A DNA stretch of 64,000 nucleotides from Flavobacterium sp. 270 (lineage in GTDB: Bacteria; Bacteroidota; Bacteroidia; Flavobacteriales; Flavobacteriaceae). Under the pieces are notes generated by a model, which saw only the letters and a list, made by a program, of their open reading frames with translations, did not search any database and was not told the origin of the DNA. The stretch lies in NCBI RefSeq assembly GCF_004368785.1, contig NZ_SODM01000007.1, positions 1 to 64,000 of the forward strand, written 5' to 3'. Numbering within the stretch: the first letter of the stretch is position 1; each line of letters begins with the position of its first letter. Both the position numbers and the translations under genes were made by a program. Positions 8,827-17,478 of the stretch are shown piece after piece.

Positions 8827-9438
8827 TTAAAAGTCTCTTCCTCTCATACCAGTAACTAAGTTAAAGGAATTGATTTTTTGATCTTGTAAAATATCCATGA
8901 TCTTTTTGATTTGTGGATATTCTTCTTTAGCGTCACCTTTTATTGCAATTTGCAATTCTTTATTATCAATATCAATCGCAGCTCTTCTTGAAACCAAAAG
9001 CCACTCTTTTAGTTGATTATCTAAAGAATCCATTGGGATTCCAGGTTGATCAGCTTTAGTTCTATCAGCCGCTTTCATATCAATGATGGTTTTTAAACTT
9101 GTCAATGGTACACCAAAGTCATCCATTAAAGCAAATTTAGCTTTATCATCTTCTGAAAAATTTACACCAAGTTTCGCGCCCATTCCTTCTAGAGTTCTTT
9201 TACGAATCTCTCTTCCTTTAATGTCGAAAAATACTTTTCCTTTACCAACTGTAATAATCGCCAAATCTGAATCTGGTAATTTACTTTGCACAGTAGAAGA
9301 AGGCATATCTACAGGAAGTGCTTCAGGCACTTTAGCAGTAGCGGTCAAAATAAAGAACGTAAGCAAAAGGAACGCAACATCACACATGGCAGTCATATCT
9401 GTCGATGTTGACTTTTTTTTCATTTTTATTTTAGCCAT
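8827..9438 (-). CDS. exbD: ExbD/TolR biopolymer transport protein (first copy)
   Basis: A 203-residue ExbD/TolR protein. The block STDMTAMCDVAFLLLTFFIL (about residues 12-31) contains the membrane helix with its functional Asp, and the periplasmic part carries the conserved IAIKGDAKEEYPQIKKIMD segment. It differs from the second copy by an insertion of about 40 residues before that segment. It follows exbB by 59 bp. Confidence 0.93.
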   Translation of the reverse strand: MAKIKMKKKSTSTDMTAMCDVAFLLLTFFILTATAKVPEALPVDMPSSTVQSKLPDSDLAIITVGKGKVFFDIKGREIRKRTLEGMGAKLGVNFSEDDKAKFALMDDFGVPLTSLKTIIDMKAADRTKADQPGIPMDSLDNQLKEWLLVSRRAAIDIDNKELQIAIKGDAKEEYPQIKKIMDILQDQKINSFNLVTGMRGRDF

Positions 9439-9497
9439 TCTCTTTTATTTTATTTTTTTGATAAAAATTAATACTAATTATTAATATCAAAAATTAA

Positions 9498-10322
9498 TTA
9501 TTGTTTCAAACTTCCTCTGAATCTTCTGTAAGTATTTACAATTGTAGTACCAGCCTCATCGATAGAGTAAGTTAAATCATCAATTTTAGCAGTAAAGAAG
9601 TTGTAAGATACAATTGCTAAGATAGAAGTAGAGATACCTGTTGCAGTGTTGATAAGTGCTTCAGAGATACCTGTTGCAAGAGCAGCTTGATCTGGAGTAC
9701 CAGCAGAAGCTAGCGCACCAAACGCTTTAATCATACCAGATACAGTTCCTAATAATCCACCTAAAGTCCCTAATGATACTAATGAAGAAATAATGGTCAT
9801 ATTTTTTTCTAGCATTGGCATTTCCAATGAAGTTACCTCTTCGATTTCTTTATGTATTACTTCTGAAGCTTCTTCACTATTGAAACCTTCTTTTTTAACA
9901 TCTTGATATTTAACCAAAGCAGATTTAATTGCATTTGCAACTGAACCTTGTTGTTTATCACATGAAGCGATAGCAGCCTCTATGTTTCCTTCTTTGATGC
10001 TTGCTTGTACATTTTTCATAAATGTATCTAAGTTAGCTTTTCCTGCAGCTTTTCCGATAACGATAAATCTTTCAATAGAGAAAACAACAACCATTAAAAG
10101 CATACCTAATAATACTGGTACAATAAACCCCCCTTTATATACTGTACCTAATAAATTTAGTGGATGACCTTTTTCAGCATCACCTCCTTCGAAGTTAGCA
10201 GCATCACCCATAACCACTTTCCAAAGAAATACCCCAACTAAGATACACGCTACAATAATGATTCCAGTAATCATTCCTCCTCCATTTGAAGTGCTTTCTT
10301 TTTTAACTTTAACGTTTGCCAT
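9498..10322 (-). CDS. exbB: MotA/TolQ/ExbB proton channel protein
   Basis: A 274-residue ExbB/TolQ family inner-membrane protein. Helices are visible at about residues 17-37, 58-80, 175-200 and 215-240. The signature SLGTLGGLLGTVSGMIKAF and the ISEALINTATG segment form the channel helices. It works with the two ExbD proteins and TonB encoded downstream to couple proton flow to outer-membrane transport. First gene of the seven-gene operon, with a -7-like box at 10387-10394. Confidence 0.94.
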   Translation of the reverse strand: MANVKVKKESTSNGGGMITGIIIVACILVGVFLWKVVMGDAANFEGGDAEKGHPLNLLGTVYKGGFIVPVLLGMLLMVVVFSIERFIVIGKAAGKANLDTFMKNVQASIKEGNIEAAIASCDKQQGSVANAIKSALVKYQDVKKEGFNSEEASEVIHKEIEEVTSLEMPMLEKNMTIISSLVSLGTLGGLLGTVSGMIKAFGALASAGTPDQAALATGISEALINTATGISTSILAIVSYNFFTAKIDDLTYSIDEAGTTIVNTYRRFRGSLKQ

Positions 10323-10702
10323 TTTTTTTAATTTTAATAGTTTTAAATAATTTTTATTTTTTAGTTATATTTAACTTGTAGAGGAGCAAATTTATACGTT
10401 TAGTTTAAATAAAAAAACTTTTTTTAATTTAATTGATCGAAATTTAACGCCTATTTAAAAAATATCTCATTAATTTGCCAGCGTCATTTTTTAGATAAAA
10501 CAAAAAAAAGGTCTATTAATGGGAAAATTACAACGTTTTAGTAAATATTCAAAGATTCTTTTGATATCTTCTTAAAAAGCTGCGAAATTTTTTTTTATTG
10601 ATTTTTCAATAGAAAAAAGCTTTTTCCTACTAAAAAATAACACGTAAAAATGTTAAAATATTACAGCAATGCTCTTATAATCATCTAAATTACAAATAAA
10701 AC
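10323..10702. other. Divergent intergenic region between exbB and the HerA-type gene
   Basis: A 380-bp A/T-rich region with no coding frame of interest. It contains a candidate -7 box for exbB at 10387-10394 (TAAATTTG on the minus strand) and presumably the promoter of the plus-strand ATPase gene, for which I see no clear match. No structured RNA was recognised. Confidence 0.5.
10387..10394 (-). promoter_or_regulatory. Candidate -7 box for the exbB operon
   Basis: TAAATTTG on the minus strand fits the Bacteroidota TAnnTTTG -7 element, about 65 bp before the exbB start codon. No convincing -33 TTTG at the expected spacing. Confidence 0.4.
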
Positions 10703-12220
10703 ATGAGTAGAAAAGAAAATTTTATACAAGAGATAAATAGCGGTTATCAATCAAAAGGAGATGCAATTATTCTAGGCGGTGCAATTTTAGACGGTGAACC
10801 AATTGCACAAGCTCATGTCAAAATTCCTCTTAAGACCCTAAACCGCCACGGGCTTATAGCCGGCGCGACTGGAACTGGAAAAACAAAAACGATTCAGGTT
10901 TTTTCTGAGCAGTTATCTAATGCTGGAATTCCTGTTTTAATGATGGATATAAAAGGTGATTTTAGCGGTATTGCAAAAGAAGGAAAAGAGGAAGGTTTTA
11001 TTACAGAACGTCATGTCAAAATTGACATTCCTTATAGCGTCTCTTCTTTTCCGGTTGAGCTAATGTCTTTGTCGAAACAAAATGGTGTTCGTTTACGTGC
11101 TACGGTTTCTGAATTTGGACCTGTATTATTTTCCCGAATATTAGACTTAAATGATACGCAGGCCGGCGTTGTATCGGTTATTTTTAAATATTGCGATGAT
11201 AACAATATGCCTTTATTAGACCTGAAAGACATTAAGAAAGTTATCAATTATATTACCGAAGAAGGAAAGGATGAAATTGCTGCCAGTTATGGTAAAATTT
11301 CTACTGCAACTACCGGAACTATTCTTAGAAAAATCATCGAATTAGAACAACAAGGCGCTGATTTGTTTTTTGGTGAAATGTCTTTTGAAATTGATGATTT
11401 AATGCGAATTGATGAAAACGGAAAAGGTTACGTAAACATCATCCGCTTGACGGATATTCAGGATAAACCAAAATTATTCTCGACTTTTATGTTGAGTTTA
11501 CTGGCCGAAATTTATCAGCAAATGCCCGAAAAAGGAGATGCAGAGCAACCGGAATTAGTCATTTTTATTGATGAAGCGCATTTGATTTTTAATGAAGCAA
11601 GTAAAGTTCTTTTGGAACAAATTGAGACTATTGTAAAACTAATTCGTTCAAAAGGTATTGGTGTTTATTTTGTGACTCAAAACCCAATGGATGTTCCGAG
11701 TGGTGTTTTAGCACAATTAGGTCTAAAAATCCAGCATGCTTTAAGAGCTTTTACGGCAAATGATAGACAGGCAATTAAAAAAACTGCCGATAATTATCCA
11801 ACTTCAGAATATTATAAAACTGATGAATTATTAACTAGTTTAGGAATTGGAGAAGCTTTGGTAACTGCCCTAAATGAAAAAGGTATTCCGACGCCGCTTG
11901 TTGCTACCATGATGCGCGCGCCAATGAGCCGAATGGATATTTTATCTGCTGATGAAATTGAAACGATCAACAGCAAATCGAAATTGGTTAAAAAATACAG
12001 TGAGGAAATTGACCGCGAAAGTGCTTACGAAATCCTGACCAAAAAAATTGAGAATGCACAACAAGCAAATGCTCAACAAGAAGAACAGTCTCCAGCAAAA
12101 TCTTCAAAAACAGAACCAAGCACTACAGAAGTAGTTACAAAATCGGTTTTAAAAGTAGTAACAAGCGCTACTTTTATAAGAGGTGTTTTTGGTGTTTTGT
12201 CTAAAATATTCAAAAAGTAG
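10703..12220 (+). CDS. HerA-type (DUF853/YjgR) ATPase
   Basis: A 505-residue protein of the HerA/FtsK ATPase superfamily, DUF853 (YjgR) branch. Walker A is GATGTGKT at residues 54-61 and Walker B IFIDEAHLIF near residue 287. VYFVTQNPMDVPSGVL (sensor region) and IQHALRAFTANDRQA follow, both typical of this branch. The role of YjgR-type proteins is not established; HerA relatives move DNA. The C-terminal 60 residues are low-complexity (EN AQQAN repeats) then hydrophobic. It converges on kmo across an inverted repeat. Confidence 0.9.
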   Translation: MSRKENFIQEINSGYQSKGDAIILGGAILDGEPIAQAHVKIPLKTLNRHGLIAGATGTGKTKTIQVFSEQLSNAGIPVLMMDIKGDFSGIAKEGKEEGFITERHVKIDIPYSVSSFPVELMSLSKQNGVRLRATVSEFGPVLFSRILDLNDTQAGVVSVIFKYCDDNNMPLLDLKDIKKVINYITEEGKDEIAASYGKISTATTGTILRKIIELEQQGADLFFGEMSFEIDDLMRIDENGKGYVNIIRLTDIQDKPKLFSTFMLSLLAEIYQQMPEKGDAEQPELVIFIDEAHLIFNEASKVLLEQIETIVKLIRSKGIGVYFVTQNPMDVPSGVLAQLGLKIQHALRAFTANDRQAIKKTADNYPTSEYYKTDELLTSLGIGEALVTALNEKGIPTPLVATMMRAPMSRMDILSADEIETINSKSKLVKKYSEEIDRESAYEILTKKIENAQQANAQQEEQSPAKSSKTEPSTTEVVTKSVLKVVTSATFIRGVFGVLSKIFKK

Positions 12221-12231
12221 AAAAACATTTC

Positions 12232-12298
12232 ACCATATAAGTGATATAAGTTCATTTAAAAGCGCAAAGCTTAAATTTACTTATATCACTTATATGGT
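12232..12298. repeat. ACCATATAAG inverted repeat, copy 1
   Basis: Perfect 20-bp arms (12232-12251 and 12279-12298, ACCATATAAGTGATATAAGT and its complement) around a 27-base loop, exactly in the gap between two convergent genes. Each arm is two near-copies of CTTATATxx. Probably forms a stem acting at both gene ends. Related copies are at 28090-28218, 42797-43080 and 57198-57277. Confidence 0.85.
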
Positions 12299-12304
12299 TT
12301 AAAA

Positions 12305-13648
12305 CTATTTATTTAGTAATTCTAAAATTTTATTTTCGATTTCTGGAGTATTCCAAATATTTTCGATATTATCGATTCTTAAAATTTCTTCCATGATTCC
12401 GTTTTGGAAATCTCCAATTGCCAAAGCTTCGGCGTACGGACGGTCACTAAATGTTACGCGACTGTAAAGCGGAATCCATTTGTCTGGATGTTTATCTGAA
12501 AATGCTTTTTCGATTTTCTTTTGCAATAAAAATTTCTCATCGGCAGTTTTGGTACTCATTTCCATGAAATTACGATACGAAAGCTCTGCAATAGCATCTG
12601 CATTTGGTTTTCTTGAAATCTGATATTCTGAGAAAATCTTCTTCCAATCGTCGCCATATTTTTCGATCATTTCATTCAAAACCGTAATATCTTCAAAACC
12701 TGCATTCATTCCTTGTCCGTAAAACGGAACAATTGCGTGGCAGGCATCTCCAATTAGAGCAATTTTATCTTCATACGTCCACGGAAAACATTTCATTGTT
12801 ACCAAAGTACTTGTCGGATTTTTAAAGAAATCATTTGCCAATTCCGGAATTACATCGATCGAATCGGGAAAGTTTTTCTCAAAGAAATCCTCTACCATTT
12901 TACGATCAGTAAGCGATGCAAAAGAATTTTCACCTTCAAAAGGCATAAACAAAGTGCACGTAAAACTTCCGTCCAGATTAGGAAGCGCAATTAACATATA
13001 TTCGCCTCTAGGCCAAATATGAAAAGAATTTTTATCTAGTTTGTGAGAAGCATCAGAATTTGCCGGAATATTCAATTCCTTATAACCCATATTCAAAAAT
13101 TCCTGAGAATAATTAAACATGCTTTGACGCTGCATTCTGTGTCTGATTCTCGAGAAAGCACCATCGGCACCAAAAACCATATCAAATTTCTTTTCCTCCC
13201 ACTCGCCTCTTTCGGTTTCCCCAATATGCAAAGTTGCATCGCTCAGCGTAACATCCCAGATTTTTTGATCGAAGAAAAATTCAGCTCCTGCTTGCTCGGC
13301 AAGATCAATCATTTTTCGATTTAAAGTTCCTCTTGAAATCGAATAAATGGATTCTCCTTCCTGACCGTAGTTCTGAAAGTTTAATTTATCGACCAAATGT
13401 ATCGCACGCTTGTCCATCGGAATTGCGATTTCTCGAACCGAATCGCCAACTCCAACACCATCAAGCGCCTTCCAGCCTCTATTTGACATTGCCAGATTGA
13501 TGGAACGTCCGGAAAAATTGATTTTGCGAATATCAGGACTACGATCATAAACATGAACGGTGTGACCTGCTTTTTTAAGATAAATTGCCAATAACGATCC
13601 TACCAATCCAGAACCTACAACAGCAATTTTAAGTGAAGTTTGCATCAA
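12305..13648 (-). CDS. kmo: Kynurenine 3-monooxygenase
   Basis: A 447-residue FAD-dependent monooxygenase hydroxylating L-kynurenine to 3-hydroxykynurenine. The FAD-binding GSGLVGS is at residues 12-18, followed by VYDRSPDIR with the acidic ribose-binding strand end. ALIGDACHAIVPFYGQGMNAGFED near residue 290-315 is the second FAD motif and is characteristic of KMO. The length is right for bacterial KMO. kynU lies 12 kb away on the same strand. Together they supply 3-hydroxyanthranilate for tryptophan breakdown or NAD synthesis. Confidence 0.93.
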   Translation of the reverse strand: MMQTSLKIAVVGSGLVGSLLAIYLKKAGHTVHVYDRSPDIRKINFSGRSINLAMSNRGWKALDGVGVGDSVREIAIPMDKRAIHLVDKLNFQNYGQEGESIYSISRGTLNRKMIDLAEQAGAEFFFDQKIWDVTLSDATLHIGETERGEWEEKKFDMVFGADGAFSRIRHRMQRQSMFNYSQEFLNMGYKELNIPANSDASHKLDKNSFHIWPRGEYMLIALPNLDGSFTCTLFMPFEGENSFASLTDRKMVEDFFEKNFPDSIDVIPELANDFFKNPTSTLVTMKCFPWTYEDKIALIGDACHAIVPFYGQGMNAGFEDITVLNEMIEKYGDDWKKIFSEYQISRKPNADAIAELSYRNFMEMSTKTADEKFLLQKKIEKAFSDKHPDKWIPLYSRVTFSDRPYAEALAIGDFQNGIMEEILRIDNIENIWNTPEIENKILELLNK

Positions 13649-13874
13649 GTAAAATCTAATATATAGATCGTAAAAATAAGTAATAAATACACAGGTACTT
13701 AAAAAGAAAGGAAATATTTAGGATTTAAACGTGCATTTTACATCTAATGTTCCAGCCAGAAAAAGATATGGCGTGACATCATTCTAATACGAATTTTATT
13801 TTTTAATCATAACTACAAGAAAATATTTACTTTTACTAACTGGCATACAATCATTTGCATAAAAAAATAATACC

Positions 13875-13887
13875 ATCATCAATCAAA
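13875..13887 (+). promoter_or_regulatory. Conserved 5'-leader 13-mer, copy 1
   Basis: ATCATCAATCAAA, 10 bases before the start codon of the first DUF4440 gene. The identical 13-mer precedes the serine hydrolase gene (15932-15944) and the decayed TPR gene (18086-18098). Possibly a shared regulatory or translation signal. Confidence 0.45.
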
Positions 13888-13897
13888 AATCAAAATC

Positions 13898-14377
13898 ATG
13901 AAAAAACCAATCTTACTCCTATTTATTTTCTTTGCCTCGTGGAAAATCTCCGCGCAAACAAACGATGAAGTTTTAAAAAGTGCGCAGTTGAAAACCGAAA
14001 TCATAAAAATGGACAGTTTACTTTTTACTGTTGCTTTTAACGAATGTAAAATCGACATTTTTAAAAAAATAATGGCAGATGATCTTGAATTTTACGACGA
14101 TCGTTCGGGACTAAATATTTCTAAGGAAAATGAAATAAAGTCGTTTACCGAAAGATGTGGCAGATCTAAAAAACTTACTCGAAAACTTAATTCCTGCACG
14201 GTAGATAAATTAGGGAATTTTGGTGCTGTACAAGTAGGTGAACATACTTTTCTTGAAGATGGTGTTCCGGTTGGAACTGCAAAATTTATTCATATCTGGG
14301 AACGAAAAAATAACGAATGGATTCTAAAACGTATTGTAAGCTACAATCATCAAGGTATAGAAAATAAAAAATCCTGA
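13898..14377 (+). CDS. Secreted DUF4440/NTF2-like protein A
   Basis: A 159-residue protein with a cleavable signal peptide (residues 1-20, ending ISAQ) and one DUF4440/SnoaL-like (NTF2-fold) domain: ADDLEFYDDRSGL, then KLTRKLNSCTVDKLGNFGAVQ and the closing WILKRIVSYNHQ. Such domains form small barrels used as enzymes or binding modules; no substrate can be read here. It is a close paralogue of the protein at 17479 and of the N-terminal domain of the serine hydrolase at 15951, so the cluster grew by duplication. Confidence 0.82.
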   Translation: MKKPILLLFIFFASWKISAQTNDEVLKSAQLKTEIIKMDSLLFTVAFNECKIDIFKKIMADDLEFYDDRSGLNISKENEIKSFTERCGRSKKLTRKLNSCTVDKLGNFGAVQVGEHTFLEDGVPVGTAKFIHIWERKNNEWILKRIVSYNHQGIENKKS

Positions 14378-14446
14378 GTTTATATAAGAGCTGCAACCGG
14401 AAAAGTTTTTTATCTTTAGCTTATATAAATTAGAATGAAATAAAAT

Positions 14447-15001
14447 ATGCCTAAATTACAGACACTCTATCAAAACGCTATAAAATTTGCAGCCAAAAAA
14501 CACGCCGATCAAAATCAGGTAATTTCAGGAACCAATATACCTTACGTTGTTCATTTGAGCAATGTAGCAATGGAAATCTTAATCGCTTCAGAAAAAACAA
14601 AAGAATTCAACGCCAAGTTTGCTGTTCAGGTTGCTTTATTGCATGACATTTTGGAAGATACAGAAACTACATTTGAAGAACTCGCACAAGAATTTAACGA
14701 AGAAATTGCTCAGGCAGTTTTGGCACTTACAAAGAATTCTCAACTTCCGAAAGAAGAAAAAATGAAAGACAGTTTGGAGCGTATTAAAAAATTATCAAAA
14801 GAAGTCTGGGCAGTAAAATTGGCCGACAGAATAACGAATCTACAAATTCCGCCAAAAATCTGGACTTTAGAAAAAATCAAAGAATATCAAAAAGAAGCTT
14901 CAGAAATATTGCATGAACTCAATGGAAGTAATGATTATTTAGAAAAAAGACTTTCTGAGAAAATCATTAAATATTCTAAATACATAACTGCCGAAGTATA
15001 G
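14447..15001 (+). CDS. Stand-alone HD-domain alarmone hydrolase-like protein
   Basis: A 184-residue single-domain HD protein resembling the hydrolase half of RelA/SpoT and the small alarmone hydrolases (Mesh1-like). Metal and catalytic residues are visible: His36 in YVVHLSNVA, the HDILED block (His66, Asp67, Glu70, Asp71) and Asp127 in VKLADRITNL. It lacks the synthetase, TGS and ACT domains, so it could remove ppGpp but not make it. This is inferred from motifs only. It lies in an accessory cluster with its own promoter region. Confidence 0.78.
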   Translation: MPKLQTLYQNAIKFAAKKHADQNQVISGTNIPYVVHLSNVAMEILIASEKTKEFNAKFAVQVALLHDILEDTETTFEELAQEFNEEIAQAVLALTKNSQLPKEEKMKDSLERIKKLSKEVWAVKLADRITNLQIPPKIWTLEKIKEYQKEASEILHELNGSNDYLEKRLSEKIIKYSKYITAEV

Positions 15002-15066
15002 CATAAAAGCAGGCAGAGAAACCTTTGCACCTTTGAGACTTTGCACCTTTGAACCTTTAAAAAAAA
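15001..15066 (+). repeat. CTTTGCACCTTTGA direct repeats upstream of the AraC gene
   Basis: Two copies of CTTTGCACCTTTGA (15023-15036 and 15039-15052) followed by a third partial copy, filling the 65-bp gap before the regulator gene. Similar CTTTG-rich text occurs at 18405-18445. It could be low-complexity spacer or operator sites. Confidence 0.5.
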
Positions 15067-15873
15067 ATGAACCTATATTCTGAACATTATGTAAGCAAAA
15101 AATCGGAGCGATTCGTAAATAAAATCTGGTGTCTGGATAATAGTTTCGGCGAAAGCCTGATCGAAAACAAACTCGTTTTACCCAACGGCTGTTTTAATCT
15201 TGCGATTGTAAGCGGCAATGCTATAGAAGTACATACCAGCAAACAAAAGTATGTAATGACCGAGGGATTTTATTTTTGCTCGCAAATGACCAATAAAGTC
15301 TTGGTCAATATACAGCCCAAAACTAAAGTCACAATCATTCAGTTTCATATCTGGACACTTTCGATGTTTCCTAATTATGATTTAAGTTACTTTTTAGATT
15401 CTATAATTAGAATTAATCAAACCGATCTTCCTTTTTTAAATAAATTTGAGACTGAATTACATAACTCTATTTCAGATTTATTAAACGCTGTAAATGTCTT
15501 TTTTGAAGAATTAAACACTTCAAATCCGAACAAAAATACAATCGAAAAAATCTGCGAAATCATCAAAGTTCATGATGATGAAATTAATGTTTCTGAAATC
15601 GGGAAATCTTTAAATTTATCGCAGCGTTTATTGCAGATTAAGTTTAAAACTGCAACCGGTCTTACTATTAAAAAATACATTCAAATTATGAAGTTCAGAA
15701 AATCGGTAGATCAAATGGTAAATGCCGATTTAGAGAAATTAAGTCTGACCGAAATTGCACTTTATAATAAATATTTTGACCAGTCGCATTTTATTAAACA
15801 ATTTAAAGATGTGACGAAAACAACTCCAAAAATGTTTAACCCCGATTTGTATTTTCTTTCAAAAAAAAGATAA
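15067..15873 (+). CDS. AraC-family transcriptional regulator
   Basis: A 268-residue regulator with a cupin-like sensory N-terminal half (about residues 1-150) and a C-terminal AraC helix-turn-helix pair (about 165-265): EIGKSLNLSQRLLQIKFKTATGLTIKKYIQI then LTEIALYNKYFDQSHFIKQFK. The FDQSHFIKQFKDVTKTTPK segment is the classic AraC second helix-turn-helix. The ligand is unknown. It sits between the alarmone hydrolase-like and serine hydrolase genes, all on the plus strand, so it may control its neighbours; the 13-mer leader repeats are candidate sites. Confidence 0.87.
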   Translation: MNLYSEHYVSKKSERFVNKIWCLDNSFGESLIENKLVLPNGCFNLAIVSGNAIEVHTSKQKYVMTEGFYFCSQMTNKVLVNIQPKTKVTIIQFHIWTLSMFPNYDLSYFLDSIIRINQTDLPFLNKFETELHNSISDLLNAVNVFFEELNTSNPNKNTIEKICEIIKVHDDEINVSEIGKSLNLSQRLLQIKFKTATGLTIKKYIQIMKFRKSVDQMVNADLEKLSLTEIALYNKYFDQSHFIKQFKDVTKTTPKMFNPDLYFLSKKR

Positions 15874-15931
15874 GATTTCGCATTTGTACAATTTTGTTAA
15901 TTTTGATTGCATTATTATTGCAAAATCATTA

Positions 15932-15944
15932 ATCATCAATCAAA
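15932..15944 (+). promoter_or_regulatory. Conserved 5'-leader 13-mer, copy 2
   Basis: ATCATCAATCAAA identical to copy 1, a few bases before the serine hydrolase start codon. See 13875-13887. Confidence 0.45.
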
Positions 15945-15950
15945 TCAAAA

Positions 15951-17459
15951 ATGAAAATCAATCAAATTTCATTTCAGTTAAAAGCTATTTTAATTGGAAT
16001 ACTGTTCTTTCACATCCAAAACGGATTCTCTCAGAAAGAAAAAAACTCAGAATTATATAAAACCATTATAGCAAAAGACAGTTTGCTTTTTAATATCGGT
16101 TTTAATAATTGTGACATTAAACAATTTGAAGATTTACTGACCGAAGATTTTGAATTCTTTCATGACAAAGACAGTATTTCGAACAAAACCCGCTTTTTAA
16201 ACACTTTAAAAAGCGGATTGTGTGGGTCACCAGCGACCTTTAAATCCCGAAGAGAATTAGTTGATGGGAGTACCGAAATTTTTCCTCTTTATAAAAAAGG
16301 TATTTTATACGGCGCCATACAAATGGGAGCGCATCGTTTTTACGAAACTTCTAATGGAAAACCCGAACAATTTGGTAGCATTGCCAAATTTACTCACGTC
16401 TGGCTTTTAAAAAATAAGGAATGGAAATTATCCAGATCTCTTAGTTACGATCATCAAACCGTAAGTTCAATTGAAAATAAGACGACTGTTTTTGACGATA
16501 ATGAAATAACCGAAAAATGGCTGAAAGAAAATAACGTTCCTGCCTTAGGAATTGGAATTATCAAAGAAGGAAAACTAAAACAAATAAAGGTTTTTGGCGA
16601 ACTCAAAAAAGACGTTTCTGCGCCTTATAATACTATTTGGAATGTAGCTTCACTTACAAAACCCGTGACCGCAATTGTGGCTTTAAAATTAATCAGTCAA
16701 GGAAAATGGAATCTCGATGAACCGGTTTATAAATATTGGACAGATCCGGATATTGCAAATGATCCGAATAATAAATTATTGACTACGAGAATTATTCTGA
16801 GCCATCAAACTGGTTTTGCGAATTGGAGGTTTATGAATAAATCCGGAAAATTAGAATTTCAGTTTAAGCCTGGAACAAAATACCAATATTCGGGAGAAGG
16901 TTTGGAATATTTGAGAAAAGCGATGGAAAGTAAATTTCACAAAACATTAAATCAATTAGCAACAGAATTGATTTTTGAACCACTGAAAATGACCGACACC
17001 AAATATATTTGGGATTCTAAAACTGATGAATCAAGATTTGCAATTGGATACGATAATAAAGGAAAAGCATATGAAATTTTTAAAAACAAAACTGCAAATG
17101 CTGCTGACGATTTACTAACTACAATTGAAGATTATGGAACGTTTTTGTGCAGTGTAATGAATGGCGATGGGTTGAGTAAAAAAGTTTTCGAAGAAATGAA
17201 TTCCAATCAGGTTGAAACTGTAAAAGGAAAACATTTCGGTTTAGGTTTTGAAAAATATGATCTCGAAAACGGCGAATATGCTTTATCTCACGGCGGATCT
17301 GATCAAGGTGTTCAAACATTGTTTTTTATACTTCCAAAAACAAAAGAAGGGCTTCTGATTTTTACAAATGCTGATGACGGTCATAAAGTATATGAGCAAT
17401 TAGTTTTGCGTTATTTAGGAAAGAATGGACAGAAATTAATTGACATTGAAACTAAATAA
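15951..17459 (+). CDS. Fusion of DUF4440 domain and class C beta-lactamase-type serine hydrolase
   Basis: A 502-residue secreted protein (signal peptide about residues 1-27, ending GFSQ). Residues 35-165 are a DUF4440/NTF2-like domain with YDHQ at the end, related to the neighbouring stand-alone proteins. Residues 185-490 are a serine beta-lactamase/PBP fold: SLTK at 234-237 (nucleophile Ser234, Lys237), YSGEG near 316 replacing YxN, and a SHGGSDQG motif near 447 in place of KTG. Substrate could be a peptide, ester or cell-wall fragment; beta-lactam resistance is not implied. Its 3' end overlaps no real gene; the next gene starts at 17479. Confidence 0.85.
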   Translation: MKINQISFQLKAILIGILFFHIQNGFSQKEKNSELYKTIIAKDSLLFNIGFNNCDIKQFEDLLTEDFEFFHDKDSISNKTRFLNTLKSGLCGSPATFKSRRELVDGSTEIFPLYKKGILYGAIQMGAHRFYETSNGKPEQFGSIAKFTHVWLLKNKEWKLSRSLSYDHQTVSSIENKTTVFDDNEITEKWLKENNVPALGIGIIKEGKLKQIKVFGELKKDVSAPYNTIWNVASLTKPVTAIVALKLISQGKWNLDEPVYKYWTDPDIANDPNNKLLTTRIILSHQTGFANWRFMNKSGKLEFQFKPGTKYQYSGEGLEYLRKAMESKFHKTLNQLATELIFEPLKMTDTKYIWDSKTDESRFAIGYDNKGKAYEIFKNKTANAADDLLTTIEDYGTFLCSVMNGDGLSKKVFEEMNSNQVETVKGKHFGLGFEKYDLENGEYALSHGGSDQGVQTLFFILPKTKEGLLIFTNADDGHKVYEQLVLRYLGKNGQKLIDIETK

Positions 17460-17478
17460 CGGAATAAAAAACATAATC

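Noticed and set aside
9083..9484. 133-residue frame antisense to exbD
   Set aside because: Shadow of a well-supported gene; composition is that of antisense coding.
15951..17459. Serine hydrolase as a beta-lactam resistance gene
   Set aside because: The YxN and KTG motifs are replaced by YSG and HGG, and the fold is shared by many esterases and peptidases.
17440..17478. TTG start giving a longer DUF4440 protein C
   Set aside because: It would overlap the serine-hydrolase stop codon and adds no conserved residues; the ATG at 17479 gives a clean signal peptide.
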